53,274 nucleotides of DNA from Acidobacteriaceae bacterium. GTDB taxonomy: Bacteria > Acidobacteriota > Terriglobia > Terriglobales > Acidobacteriaceae. The notes beneath the pieces were generated by a model that saw only the letters and a program-made list of their open reading frames with translations, searched no databases and was not told where the DNA came from. The stretch is from contig PLGM01000314.1 in assembly GCA_003139795.1 (NCBI GenBank), positions 1 through 53,274 of the forward strand. Reading direction: 5' to 3'. The translations under genes and the position numbers were made by a program. This document shows positions 8,370-17,875 of the stretch, in pieces; position 1 is the stretch's first letter; the number at the start of each line of letters is the position of its first letter.

Positions 8370-8704
8370 CGCCGTAGACACTCCAGTGTACAGGAGGATG
8401 GGCGCGGCCCAGCAAGATCTTGAGCCCTTGGCAAGGGTGTGGCCTGGAGCAATTTCAGGGTTAACATGCTGTAGCCGAATTCCTGCAGGGTGGCTTTTGC
8501 TTCCACTCCAGCGAACAAATGTCGCTCGCCGGGGATCCCGGAGGGGAAAAGCCACTTGAGTGCATCGGTCCCAGTACGGCAATCCGAAATTGCTATAGCT
8601 CAAGCCACACGCTTGCATTCCAGCCGTTCATCGCGACGATACGCAGGATATGCGAAGCGAGGGTGGAGCCTGTCCTGGGGTGCAGACGGGCAGATTGCCC
8701 TGGA
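8370..8704. repeat. 335-bp spacer with a nested inverted repeat
   Basis: No gene is seen. Perfect 9-bp arms GTGGCTTTT and AAAAGCCAC (about 8491-8553) enclose AGCGA-ACAAATG-TCGCT and GGGATCCC, a nested hairpin arrangement like a dispersed REP element. The remainder shows no recognisable promoter or RNA. It separates the FG-GAP protein from asd, both on the minus strand. Confidence 0.55.
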
Positions 8705-10003
8705 CTACTTCTTCGGCTCCTCTTCCTGCTGAACCTCCGGTCCTTCGCCGGGGAAGGGCCAGTTTTTGTCGAGCAGAATCTCTTTCTCCCGCTGCTCTTT
8801 GGGAACGCGGTCGATCATAAGGTTCTCAAAGAAGTGCACGCCGGTCTTGCCGGCCGTGGCAAGGTCGATGTCGCCGTCTCCGTCCAGGTCCATGGCGATG
8901 ATCTGCGTACCCGCGCCGGCCGTGCCGTTGACCGAGATGGGGTAGCGCGTGAATTCGCCGGTCTTGCGATTGATCTTGTAGTAATAGACGACCAGCGGAT
9001 CGTAGGAGCCGGCGTCATGGCCGTTGTGGCCGCGGTAGCGCTTGCCGGTAATCAGTTCCGGGTCGCCGTCGCCGTCAATATCCGCCATCAAGAGCGCGTG
9101 CGACTGCGAAAACGACTCGTCGATGGTGTGCTGGACCCAGTGGCGGCCGGCGCCTTCGCCCTGCTGCTCGAGCCAATAAAGCCCGTAGCTGTGGCCCTGG
9201 CCGTAGATGAGGTCCATCTTCCCGTTGTTCAGCACGTCATAGCCGATAATGGGAAATCCCGTGTCGCCCAGGTGCCAGTCCGGGTGCCACTCCCACTGGT
9301 CCTTGTCCGCATCGATCTGCCGGAACCAGCCGGTGGTCGTGAGGATGTCGGCCTTGCCGTCGCCGTCGATGTCGGCCACGCCAATGCCATGACCGTCCTG
9401 CTCGCGGGTGCCAACGTGATGCACCTTGGGCTGGGGACCGGAAAAGTCGATCCAGATAATGCCGGAGTGGTTGTAGTGGGACAGGATCAGGTCGGGCTTG
9501 CCGTCGCCATTGATGTCGGCCACCCAGCCGCCCTCGGTGTCGTAGCTGTCGGTGATGAAGTGGCGCTTCCACTCGGCGCCCAGCTTTTTCGGGTTCTCAT
9601 ACCACCACACGCCGTTGGTCTGCCAGCCGGCGGTCACAATGTCCGGGGCTCCGTCGTGGTTCACGTCCACCGTCCACTCCCCGCAGTCGGCCACATACTC
9701 GTTGACCGTTCCCACCTCACGGTACTGGTGGCGCTTCCACTCCCCGCCCTTGGGGCCGGGATTCTCATACCAATAAGCCCCGCTGACCAGGTCGGGCAAC
9801 CCATCGCCGTTCATGTCCAGCGTGGTAATGCCCTCGGCGTGGTCGGTGCCCAGCCGGTGGACAAAGAAGGTGGCCTGCGGCACGCCGCCGGGTCCGGGAC
9901 CGCGGGTCTGTATCCGGTCGGCGCCGCCCACCAGTTGAGCCAGGGCCGGGATGGCAAGAGAAAGCAGGACGAATGCCGCCGTGCTCATAGTGTTCAATCT
10001 CAT
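8705..10003 (-). CDS. Secreted FG-GAP/VCBS repeat protein (beta-propeller)
   Basis: A 432-aa exported protein. The ATG at 10003 is preceded by AGAGGTG; a signal peptide (STAAFVLLSLAIPALAQ) follows. The body is built of about seven FG-GAP-type repeats carrying Ca-binding-like D-x-D/N-G-D-G-x-x-D loops: LDMNGDGLPDLVSG, VDVNHDGAPDIVTAG, ADINGDGKPDLILSH, ADIDGDGKADILTT, ADIDGDGDPELITG and MDLDGDGDIDLATAG. This indicates an integrin-alpha-like propeller outside the cytoplasm. The ligand is unknown. The C-terminus is short and charged (EVQQEEEPKK). Confidence 0.88.
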   Translation of the reverse strand: MRLNTMSTAAFVLLSLAIPALAQLVGGADRIQTRGPGPGGVPQATFFVHRLGTDHAEGITTLDMNGDGLPDLVSGAYWYENPGPKGGEWKRHQYREVGTVNEYVADCGEWTVDVNHDGAPDIVTAGWQTNGVWWYENPKKLGAEWKRHFITDSYDTEGGWVADINGDGKPDLILSHYNHSGIIWIDFSGPQPKVHHVGTREQDGHGIGVADIDGDGKADILTTTGWFRQIDADKDQWEWHPDWHLGDTGFPIIGYDVLNNGKMDLIYGQGHSYGLYWLEQQGEGAGRHWVQHTIDESFSQSHALLMADIDGDGDPELITGKRYRGHNGHDAGSYDPLVVYYYKINRKTGEFTRYPISVNGTAGAGTQIIAMDLDGDGDIDLATAGKTGVHFFENLMIDRVPKEQREKEILLDKNWPFPGEGPEVQQEEEPKK

Positions 10004-10062
10004 ACAATGCACCTCTTTCGCCAGCTATTCTCATACGCGGCGGCGTCCGTGCGCAAGGCGCT

Positions 10063-10863
10063 TCAGGCCGAGGGCAAGGCTGGCCGCGCGCCCTTCTCGA
10101 CAAAGTAGGTGATCAGTCCGACCGGCAGGAAGCGAACCAGGAAGGCCGTGAACCTGCCGCCGAAGTTGGGGATGATGGTTCGCTGGCCACGGGCCAGTGC
10201 GGCTACGGCCAGCCGGGCCACATCCTTGGCAGACTGCTTGCTGCCCGGCATGAAATTTTCGGAGCGGGCTACCTGGAAGAACTCGCTCTCCGTGGGCCCA
10301 GGGCAAAGCGCCGTCACCTTGACGCCGAAGCGGGCCACCTCGGCGGCCAGTCCCAGCGCAAAGAAGCGGTCGAAAGCCTTGCTGGCCGCGTAGGTGGTGA
10401 GGTAGGGCACGGGCTGAAAGCTGGCCGTCGAGGCCAGCACCAGAACCCATCCGCGGCGGCGCTCGACCATGCGCGGGACGAACAGTCGCGTGAGCCGCAC
10501 CACGGCCTCGCAGTTGACGCGAACCTGGCTCAGTTCCTGCTCGACGGGGCACTGATGGAAAACGCCGCACTGGCCGAGGCCGGCGTTGTTGATGAGAATA
10601 TCGACGGTGAGCCCGGCGCCTTCAGTGCCTTCGTAAAGCTGCTCGGGCGCGGCGGGATCGTTCAGGTCCGCAACCACGATGCGCACCTCGGTTCCCTTCC
10701 CCGCAAGCTCGGCGGCCAGGGATTCGAGCCGGTCCTTGCGGCGGGCAGTGAGGATGAGTTTCGCCCCGTGACTTGCCAGCTCCCGCGCCAAAGCCACGCC
10801 AATCCCCGAGCTGGCTCCGGTCACCAGCGCCCATTTCCCGTTGAAATCGTTTGTGTTTGCCAT
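10063..10863 (-). CDS. Short-chain dehydrogenase/reductase
   Basis: A 266-aa classical SDR from the ATG at 10863; an upstream in-frame extension of 78 codons overlaps the YjbR pseudogene and lacks similarity. Rossmann motif WALVTGASSGIGVALAREL (TGxxxGxG), NNAG in LINNAGLGQCG, catalytic Ser in VLASTASFQP, and YAASKAF giving the Tyr-x-x-x-Lys pair. The C-terminal 40 residues (FLVRFLPVGLITYFVEKG) are hydrophobic, as in SDRs of the DltE/YqjQ type acting near membranes. Substrate unknown. Confidence 0.9.
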   Translation of the reverse strand: MANTNDFNGKWALVTGASSGIGVALARELASHGAKLILTARRKDRLESLAAELAGKGTEVRIVVADLNDPAAPEQLYEGTEGAGLTVDILINNAGLGQCGVFHQCPVEQELSQVRVNCEAVVRLTRLFVPRMVERRRGWVLVLASTASFQPVPYLTTYAASKAFDRFFALGLAAEVARFGVKVTALCPGPTESEFFQVARSENFMPGSKQSAKDVARLAVAALARGQRTIIPNFGGRFTAFLVRFLPVGLITYFVEKGARPALPSA

Positions 10864-10901
10864 CGCGGGACCATCATAGCCGATGGGTCGCCGTGGGCGG
10901 G

Positions 10902-11290
10902 TCAGCAACGTTTCGCGGGCACAGCCTTTGTTGCTGCCTGCCTTTTTGTTGATGCACAGCCCTTCTTGCCCGCCTTTTGGTTCTTCTCGACCCGTAGCTT
11001 CCAGGCCGTGTGCAACGCGCCGGTCAGAACGTCTTCGTTGGCGGCGGCAAGGCGGATGTGCGTAGCGCCATGCCCCAACCACCGGCAACAGGGACAAACA
11101 TTTCCGGCGCCTCCTCCATCAACGCGGCTTGCAACTCGGGAGTCACCATCAGGTTGCCGTAGCCCTGGCTCTCGGAGGCAAGCGTGGCGAAGATCCGGCC
11201 GCCGACACGAAAATCGGCCGCGCCCATGTGGGAGCTTTCTTCAGCGCCTGCGAGGCTGAGCGCTATTCGGCGAAAGTCGGCTGCATTCAT
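10902..11290 (-). pseudogene. MmcQ/YjbR-family protein with a single-base frameshift
   Basis: The first part, from the ATG at 11290 (AGAGG nine bases upstream), reads MNAADFRRIALSLAGAEESS, then GAADFRVGGRIFATLASES and FVPVAGGWGM, a clear match to YjbR DNA-binding-like proteins (about 120 aa). After GGWG the frame runs into a stop at 11024-11026. One base shift near 11070-11075 restores the family sequence in the next frame: GATHIRLAAANEDVLTGALH, then TAWKLRVEKNQ and a Lys-rich tail ending at 10902. So one C appears to be missing in the GGC-CATGGC context. It is either a real pseudogene or a sequence error. Confidence 0.8.
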
Positions 11291-11314
11291 TTGCAAACCT
11301 CTGTTGAGGTTCAA

Positions 11315-13447
11315 CTACCGCCTCATTCCTATTCCCTCGCGCTGCCAGTCTGGAAGCTGGGAGCTGGCAGCTGGATGGTCCCCCTGAAACTCTTCATTCA
11401 ACCAGTTGGAAAACGCCTTGAACTCCTCGTCGCGGCCGAGGAAGTCGCGCACCATTTGCCGGCCGGCCTTGGAACCGCCCTGTTCGAGGACGGCCTTGCG
11501 GTAGCGGCTGCCGGCATCGCAGCCCAGCAGATCGTGGGGATCGAACTGGGCGAAGAAATCCAGCGCGATGACCTTGTCGAAGGCGTAGGTGTAGTAATTC
11601 GACGAGTAGCCGGTAAGGTGGCCAAAGCTGGCATACATGCGGTTGCCGTCCAGCCAGGTCCAGGGTTGCAGGCTTTCATAGAGACGCTTTGTGGTCTCGT
11701 CAAGGTCCAGGCCCGCGAGTTCCCCGTCGTGCAGGTCGAGCGAGAGCGTGGTGTAGTAGAGTTGCGAGCGCACCCAGTCGGCGCGGCCAAAGGCTCCCGC
11801 CAGCTTCATCTTCTTGATGGTCTCGGAGGGGAGTGTTTCGCCCGTCTGATAGTGCTTTGCAAAGGCCTGCAGCAGCTTTTCGTCGCGGAAGAATTCTTCC
11901 AGCATCTGCGAGGGCACCTCAATGAAGTCGCCCTCGGTGGCAAAGCCGGAGATCCCCGCCCACTCCGTCCGGCCGCCGAGGATGGCGTGCATCAGGTGGC
12001 CGAACTCGTGGAAAAAGGTGACCACGTCGGAATACTGGAGCAGCCCAGGATCGCCGCCTTCGTCGCCAGGGTCCCCAGCGGCGGGTCCTTGCCGCTGGGG
12101 TGGTCCGCCGGAGAAGTTGCAGATGAGCGCCGCCTCGGGCAGGGCGCGGCCGCGGACGCCGACGACGATGGGCGCGGCGGAGAACCACTTGTCTTTGCCC
12201 TCGCGAGGGTGCATGTCGAGGTAGAAGCGGCCCACGGGCTGGCCGCCGTCAAAAACCTCAAAGACCGAAACGTCCGCGTGCCATGCGGGGGCCGTCGAGC
12301 GGCGGAACTCGATCTTGAAAAGGCGCGCCGCGGTCTCGAGCACGCCCGTCTCCACCTGCGCATAGGGGAAATACGGGCGCACGGACTGGGAGTCGAATTC
12401 GAAGGCCGAGCGGCGGAACTGCTCATACCAGTAGGCGCGGCTGGTGATGTCTATCGCCGTCATCCCCGGCTGGCGCTTCCGAACGAAGTCCAGAATCAGC
12501 TCGTGCTCGCGCCGTGCGCCCTCGCGGCTGGCCTCGTCCAGTTTGGCCAGAAACGCGCGCACGTTAGCCGCCGAACCAATCATCTGGTCGGCGGTGGCCA
12601 GGTCCGCCCAACTGCGAAAGCCGAGAACCGTGGCGATCTCCTGGCGCGTGGCCAGCAGATCCAGAAGAATCTGCCGGTTGGCCGGCCAGGCGCGGGTGTT
12701 GTAGGCCAGAAACATGCGCTTCCGCAGCGCGGCGCTGGAGGCAAAGGTCATCACCGGCTGCATGTCGGGCGGGTCCGTCGTCAGAAGGATGGGGGTGGGG
12801 GTGACGCGGCCTTCGACGTCCATTTCGGGGCCCGGCTCCGATTCCTGGGCCTGATGGCGCGCGATGTAGTCGGCGGGAAGGCCGTCGAGCTCCGTCGGCG
12901 TGGCTTCGATGGTCTTGCCGCCCTCCTGGATATTGCGGCTGAATTCGAGCGCCAGCCGGGTGGCCTTTTCGTGCAGCGACTGCAGGTGGTCGCGGGTGGC
13001 CTCGTCCTTGTCCACACCGGCCAGCCGGTAGCTGAGGAGGGTGCGGTGGACGAAATGCTTCGTGGCGGCGCTCGAGCCTTCGAGGTCGATGGACGCGAGA
13101 GCCTCGTAGACTTGGGCGTTCAGGCTCAGCGCGCTGCCGGCCATGGCCACCCGCTGGGCTTCAAGCTGGGCCTGGTCGCGAACTGCCTTGTCGGCGGCCA
13201 CGGAGTTCAGCACGCCGGCTTGCGCTCCGGCCAGGCTGAGCTGCTCGATGGCCTCATCGTAGAGCCGCAGGGAGTTCTCCGGCGTGCGCGGGCCCTTGAC
13301 AGCCAGCAGAGCCGCCAGCGAGGCCTCGTGCGCGGCCAGCCGGGCGCCGACCCATGCGGAGAGCGCGTCCGCGGACGCTGCGCCGCCGGCCTCCCAGGCG
13401 TGAAGGTTTTCCGTTGCGGGGTCGACGGCAGGGCTTTCAGCAGGCAT
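11315..13447 (-). CDS. M3-family oligopeptidase (thimet/PrlC-like zinc metallopeptidase)
   Basis: A 710-aa protein with the zinc motif FFHEFGHLMHAILG around residue 480 (His-Glu-x-x-His) and the downstream third ligand in GDFIEVPSQMLEEFF. The size and the conserved RYRKAVLEQGGSKAGRQMV near the C-terminus (family signature Y-x-x-x-L-E-x-G-G-S) fit oligopeptidase A/thimet oligopeptidase, cytoplasmic enzymes that degrade short peptides. The start at 13447 is chosen for its ATG with GGAGG 12 bases upstream; a TTG three codons earlier is possible. The last 18 or so residues (PAASSQLPDWQREGIG) are encoded by a 7-bp repeat (11342-11378) and are not family sequence. Confidence 0.93.
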   Translation of the reverse strand: MPAESPAVDPATENLHAWEAGGAASADALSAWVGARLAAHEASLAALLAVKGPRTPENSLRLYDEAIEQLSLAGAQAGVLNSVAADKAVRDQAQLEAQRVAMAGSALSLNAQVYEALASIDLEGSSAATKHFVHRTLLSYRLAGVDKDEATRDHLQSLHEKATRLALEFSRNIQEGGKTIEATPTELDGLPADYIARHQAQESEPGPEMDVEGRVTPTPILLTTDPPDMQPVMTFASSAALRKRMFLAYNTRAWPANRQILLDLLATRQEIATVLGFRSWADLATADQMIGSAANVRAFLAKLDEASREGARREHELILDFVRKRQPGMTAIDITSRAYWYEQFRRSAFEFDSQSVRPYFPYAQVETGVLETAARLFKIEFRRSTAPAWHADVSVFEVFDGGQPVGRFYLDMHPREGKDKWFSAAPIVVGVRGRALPEAALICNFSGGPPQRQGPAAGDPGDEGGDPGLLQYSDVVTFFHEFGHLMHAILGGRTEWAGISGFATEGDFIEVPSQMLEEFFRDEKLLQAFAKHYQTGETLPSETIKKMKLAGAFGRADWVRSQLYYTTLSLDLHDGELAGLDLDETTKRLYESLQPWTWLDGNRMYASFGHLTGYSSNYYTYAFDKVIALDFFAQFDPHDLLGCDAGSRYRKAVLEQGGSKAGRQMVRDFLGRDEEFKAFSNWLNEEFQGDHPAASSQLPDWQREGIGMRR
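11342..11378. repeat. 7-bp periodic AGCTGGA/AGCTGGG repeat
   Basis: Heptamers CTGGAAG, CTGGGAG, CTGGCAG, CTGGATG in tandem. The same class occurs at 25680-25711 and 25768-25815. Here the tract lies inside the 3' end of the M3 peptidase gene. Confidence 0.8.
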
Positions 13448-13600
13448 GGTGAGCAAATTCCTCCAAACTTCTAGGGTGCCACAACGGGTGGGGTTCGCGT
13501 CTGTTTCCCACAGAGACGATCCGACGGCCGGAACTTCTGCCGGCTCGCGACCGTATCACAACGCATATGCCAGGGGAGTTCCTTGCCTGGAGGCTCACCG

Positions 13601-16027
13601 ATGGGTACCTTGGGTCAAAATCTCAAATTTGCCGTGCGGCAGTTGCGCCGCAATCCCGGTTTCACAGTCACGGTGATCTTTACGCTGGCCCTTTCGATCG
13701 GCGCCAACACCGCGATCTTTTCCATCGTGAATGCGCTCATGCTGAAGAGCCTTCCCTATGCGCACCCGGAACGAATGGGCGCCATCTATACGCGCATCGT
13801 GGGTGCGCAGGCGTCCGATGAGCAGAACGACCTGGACGGAGAGCAATGGGAGTTGCTGCGCGACAATGTGCCGTCGCTGATCTCCGCCATCGGCGGGGGG
13901 ACGTCCGGGGTCAATCTCCAGGCCGGCTCACATGTGCAGTATGTCCATGCAGGGCGCATCTCGGCGCATTACCTTGACGTGCTGGCCATCAGCCCTGCCG
14001 CCGGGCGCAACTTCTCAGAGGCCGAAGACCTGCCGCATGGGCCGAAGAGCGCAATTCTAAGTTATGGTCTGTGGCGCAACACATTCGGCGGCGACCGTAA
14101 TCTGCTTGGACAAGCCATCCGGCTGAAAGGCGAACCGTATACGGTTATCGGCGTGCTGCCGGAGAACGCGAACACTCCCTCGAACGCGGATGTGTACACA
14201 GCGCTGCAGCCCAGCCGCGAGGGTGAGGGCGGCGGAACCAACTTTGAAGCGATTACGCGGTTGCGCGACAGCGCCACGTGGCAACAGGCGGACGCCGAGA
14301 TCAATCGCGCCTGGGCGGCCCGCGCTGCAAACTTCGCCAAACACAACCCCGGTGGGCGGTTGACTTACTATTCTGTGCCGCTCCAGAAAGGCCAGACGGC
14401 CGAATTGCGCCCCAAGGCCCTGACGCTGATGCTGGCAGCGGGAATCATCCTGCTGATCGCCTGCGCCAACCTTGCCGGGCTGACCCTGGTGCGCATGGCG
14501 CGGCGCACTCCTGAAGTGGCCACGCGGCTGGCGCTGGGCGCCTCACGCTGGCAGATTCAGAAGCAGCTATGGGTGGAGAATCTGATCCTGGCGCTGGTGG
14601 GCGGGCTGGTGGGCGTGGGAGTGGGATTTCTGGCTCTGCGCGGGCTGCTCTCGCTGCTGCCTGAAGGTTTTCTCCCCGTAGCCAGCGTGCCGCTGGATGG
14701 CCGCGTGCTGGCGTTCACGCTGGTGGTGGCGTTGTTGACCAGTGTGCTGTTTGGCATGATGCCGGCGCTCCTCTTCCGCAAGGTGGATCTGCGTTCCTCG
14801 ATGGCCACCCGCGCGGCAACAGGCGGAGATCGCTTGCGCCTGCGTCAGGCGTTGATTGCCGGCGAAGTGGCTCTGACGGTGGTACTGCTGGCTGCCTCCG
14901 GCCTGCTCATCCGGACGCTCATCCACCTGGAAACTTTGCCGGCTGGGTTCAATCCGTCAGGGGTGATGACTGCCAAGGCGTCGCTGGACGATGCGCGCTA
15001 TCACGACTCGGCGGCCTTCAGAAAACTTCTCAATGAGACTACTGCCGCCATGCAGCGGATTCCCGGCGTGCAAAATGCGGCCGTCGGACTGACCCTGCCC
15101 TATGAGCGCGCCTTGAACGACGCGGTCACCATCCACGATGGCAAAGAGGCCGGGCAACAGTTCGGGACCGACGTGGTGTACATTACGCCGGGCTACTTCG
15201 ATACGTTGCAGATTCCGTTGCTGCAAGGGCGCGGCTTTACCTTGGCGGACGGCCCCGATACGCAGCCGGTGGTGATCGTCAACCGGAGATTCGCAAACAA
15301 ATTCTTCCACGGAGCCAATCCGGTGGGCCGCACCGTGAACAAGAACGCCGTGATTGTGGGGGTGGTGGCCGATGTTCAACTTTCGTCGGGGTTGAATCCC
15401 GTCGCGCCGCTGATGAGCGAAGAGACCATGTATATGCCTGCCGCGCAGATGAACAATCCCCGCTACCTCGCGATGGTTCATATCTGGTTCCAGCCGAGCT
15501 GGATTGTCCGCACCGCCGCGCCGGTAGCGGGGTTAACCGCGCAGATGCAACGCGCGCTCTCCAGCGCCGACCCCAGCCTGCCCTTTTCGGGCTTCTACTC
15601 GATGAGCGACCTGCAGGCGGAAACGCTGTCAACACAACGAATCGAAGTGGCGCTGCTGAGCGCGATGGCCGGCCTCGCCCTGTTATTGAGCGCGGTGGGC
15701 ATCTTTGCGCTGGTGGCGAACATGGTGGTGGAGAGAACGCGCGAAATCGGCATTCGCATCGCGCTGGGTTCGAGCATCCGTCAAGCCATGGTCCAGGTTG
15801 GCGGACCGGGGGTGCGCGCGTCGGCGGCCGGGCTTCTGTCGGGATTGATCCTGTGCATGGGAGCGCTTCGCGCGATGCGCAGTGTGCTCTACGGGGTAGG
15901 CGTCTACGATGCCACGACCATTGTGGTTGTGGTACTGACTCTGGTAGCGGTGACGCTGCTGGCCACGACGGCGCCGGCGCTGCGCATCGCGCGAATCGAT
16001 CCGGCAAAGACCTTGCGGGATGAGTAG
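13601..16027 (+). CDS. FtsX/MacB-type ABC permease of the acidobacterial ADOP family (orphan)
   Basis: An 808-aa membrane protein. The ATG at 13601 has GGAGG seven bases upstream. After LKFAVRQLRRNPGFTVTVIF comes TM1 (LALSIGANTAIFSIVNALML), a large extracytoplasmic MacB_PCD domain (about residues 50-250), three FtsX helices (LMLAAGIILLIACANLAGL onward, with RRTPEVATRLALGAS), a second periplasmic domain and a second FtsX triplet (VVERTREIGIRIALGSS) ending IDPAKTLRDE. Two fused permease halves without a neighbouring ATPase is the known ADOP (acidobacterial duplicated orphan permease) layout. The substrate is unknown; MacB-like proteins act by mechanotransmission or export. Confidence 0.93.
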   Translation: MGTLGQNLKFAVRQLRRNPGFTVTVIFTLALSIGANTAIFSIVNALMLKSLPYAHPERMGAIYTRIVGAQASDEQNDLDGEQWELLRDNVPSLISAIGGGTSGVNLQAGSHVQYVHAGRISAHYLDVLAISPAAGRNFSEAEDLPHGPKSAILSYGLWRNTFGGDRNLLGQAIRLKGEPYTVIGVLPENANTPSNADVYTALQPSREGEGGGTNFEAITRLRDSATWQQADAEINRAWAARAANFAKHNPGGRLTYYSVPLQKGQTAELRPKALTLMLAAGIILLIACANLAGLTLVRMARRTPEVATRLALGASRWQIQKQLWVENLILALVGGLVGVGVGFLALRGLLSLLPEGFLPVASVPLDGRVLAFTLVVALLTSVLFGMMPALLFRKVDLRSSMATRAATGGDRLRLRQALIAGEVALTVVLLAASGLLIRTLIHLETLPAGFNPSGVMTAKASLDDARYHDSAAFRKLLNETTAAMQRIPGVQNAAVGLTLPYERALNDAVTIHDGKEAGQQFGTDVVYITPGYFDTLQIPLLQGRGFTLADGPDTQPVVIVNRRFANKFFHGANPVGRTVNKNAVIVGVVADVQLSSGLNPVAPLMSEETMYMPAAQMNNPRYLAMVHIWFQPSWIVRTAAPVAGLTAQMQRALSSADPSLPFSGFYSMSDLQAETLSTQRIEVALLSAMAGLALLLSAVGIFALVANMVVERTREIGIRIALGSSIRQAMVQVGGPGVRASAAGLLSGLILCMGALRAMRSVLYGVGVYDATTIVVVVLTLVAVTLLATTAPALRIARIDPAKTLRDE

Positions 16028-16189
16028 AAGAAGCGCTTGGGCGACCGCGCCGCGTATCCGTCCAATGCGTTGAATTCTGGCGATGGGTGCGGGATGCAAC
16101 CCGTACCCTTCACTGGGACGCGCGCCATGGCGGTTCAAGGGCCTGCCGGCTACATTCTCCAGTTGCATCCCAAACGGAAGCGCTTTAAG

Positions 16190-17797
16190 ATGCGTCAATT
16201 GATGGCTATGCCTCACACTGCTTCCAGCACGACAGTTTCCGCTCCCGGGCCGCCTGCGCCGAGGCTGCGCGTGGGCAAGCTGTGCGTGGCCATTCAGGCC
16301 GGCTCGGCGGCGCAGATGATCGAGCGGGCCGAGGCGGCGCTGAAGGACGCGAAGTTCCTGGAATTCCGGCTGGATGCACTCGCCAGGCCGGCGGCGGCGC
16401 TGCCCAGGGTGAAGGAGTTTCTGGCGGATCACCGCGACGTGACGGCGATCGCCACCTGCCGGCGCAAGGCGTTTGGCGGGAATTTCGAGGGGACGCTGAC
16501 GGCGGAGTTGGACGTGCTGGCCAGGGCCGCGCAGGCCGGCTGCAAGATTGTGGATCTCGAAGTGGAGTCGGCCGAGGAGGCCCAGCCGGCGCAACTGGCC
16601 CAGTTTCGAGCCGGGACTCGAGCGGCGGGCGCGGCGCTGCTGGTGAGCTCGCACGACTTTACCCGCACCAAGGCGCTGGAGAAGGCGGCGCAGCGCATCG
16701 AGGTGTTTGCGCCCGATTTTGTGAAGGTAGTTTCGACGGCGCGGACGCTGGCCGACAATCTTGCCGTGCTGCGGCTGATTGAGGACCGGTCCCTGACAGC
16801 GCATGTGGTGGGCATCGCCATGGGCGAAGAGGGACTGGTGAGCCGAGTGCTGGGGCCGAGGGCCGGGGCGGCATTCACCTTCGCTGCAATGGACGATGGC
16901 GCCGGGACCGGCCCTGCACTGGCAACGGCGCCGGGCCAGGTGACGGCGCGAACCCTGCGCGACCTCTACCGCGTGGAACATCTGGACCAGGCGACGCGGA
17001 TTTTCGCAGTGGCCGGCAATCCGATTGCCCATTCGCTTTCGCCGCTGCTGCACAACACCGCTTTTCGCCGCGACAACGTGAACGCCGTTCTGCTGTCGCT
17101 GAAAGTCCGCATGCTGGACGACCTGCTGACGCTGGTGCGCGAACTGCCCCTGGCCGGAGTGGCCGTGACCATGCCGCTCAAACAAGAAGTCCTGCCCCAC
17201 CTGGCCAACATGGATCCGCTGACGGCCCGCATCGGCGCCTGCAACACGCTGCGCACCGGCGCGGACGGTAAGCTCTACGGCTTCAACACCGACGTGGCGG
17301 GGGTGGTCAGGCCGCTCGAAAAGCATCTGCGGCTGAAGGGCGCGCGGGTTGCTGTGCTGGGTGCGGGAGGCGCGGCGCGGGCCGCCGTCTTCGGCCTGGT
17401 TGACCAGGGCGCTGAGGTTTTCATCGTCAACCGCACCCACGAAAGCGCCGTGGCGCTGGCCAGGGAAGCAAAGGCCAAAGCGCTCCGGCGCGAGCAGTTT
17501 GCCAAGAGCCGCTTTGACGTGCTGATCAACACCACGCCCTGCGGAATGGCCGGCTCAAAGCAGCCGCTGCCGATTGAAGAGAACGAGCTGAATGCGGGGC
17601 TGGTCTTCGACATGGTCTATAACCCGCTGGAGACGCCGCTGCTCAGGCTGGCGAATGAGCGCGGGATTCCCGTGGTGACGGGGCTGGAGATGTTTGTGCA
17701 GCAGGGCGCGCGCCAGTTCGAGATCTGGACGGGCAAGCCGGCTCCCGAAGCGGAGATGCTTCGCGTGGTGGAACTGGAACTGCGCCGGCGCGGGTGA
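16190..17797 (+). CDS. aroDE: Bifunctional 3-dehydroquinate dehydratase (type I)/shikimate dehydrogenase
   Basis: A 535-aa fusion of two consecutive shikimate-pathway enzymes. Residues about 25-240 are a type I dehydratase: EFRLDAL, ATCRRKAFGGNFEG, VSSHDFTRT with the catalytic His, FVKVVSTART with the Schiff-base Lys, and AMGEEGLVSRVLGPR. Residues about 265-535 are shikimate dehydrogenase: VAGNPIAHSLSPLLHN, VTMPLKQEVLPHL with the catalytic Lys, IGACNTLR, FNTDVAGVVRPL, VLGAGGAARAAVFGL and NRTHESA, then EMFVQQGARQFEIWTG. The order is that of plant DHD-SDH proteins. The start is uncertain: 16190 has GGAAG nine bases upstream; the frame is open back to 16037. Confidence 0.93.
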   Translation: MRQLMAMPHTASSTTVSAPGPPAPRLRVGKLCVAIQAGSAAQMIERAEAALKDAKFLEFRLDALARPAAALPRVKEFLADHRDVTAIATCRRKAFGGNFEGTLTAELDVLARAAQAGCKIVDLEVESAEEAQPAQLAQFRAGTRAAGAALLVSSHDFTRTKALEKAAQRIEVFAPDFVKVVSTARTLADNLAVLRLIEDRSLTAHVVGIAMGEEGLVSRVLGPRAGAAFTFAAMDDGAGTGPALATAPGQVTARTLRDLYRVEHLDQATRIFAVAGNPIAHSLSPLLHNTAFRRDNVNAVLLSLKVRMLDDLLTLVRELPLAGVAVTMPLKQEVLPHLANMDPLTARIGACNTLRTGADGKLYGFNTDVAGVVRPLEKHLRLKGARVAVLGAGGAARAAVFGLVDQGAEVFIVNRTHESAVALAREAKAKALRREQFAKSRFDVLINTTPCGMAGSKQPLPIEENELNAGLVFDMVYNPLETPLLRLANERGIPVVTGLEMFVQQGARQFEIWTGKPAPEAEMLRVVELELRRRG

Positions 17798-17875
17798 GGT
17801 AGGATACGAATTCCCTTCCGCCCGGGACGAAGAATGGAGTAGGATTAAATCCTACTGGTCCATCGAGGTGAGTCA

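Noticed and set aside
8519-10108. 529-codon plus-strand open frame opposite the FG-GAP protein
   Set aside because: Val/Ala/Gly-rich shadow of the repeated Ca-loop codons.
11129-13474. 781-codon plus-strand open frame opposite the M3 peptidase
   Set aside because: Low-complexity antisense translation with no motif; the minus-strand gene has an intact zinc site and family signature.
15683-17440. 585-codon minus-strand open frame opposite aroDE
   Set aside because: Arg/His/Gln-rich shadow spanning two genes on the other strand.
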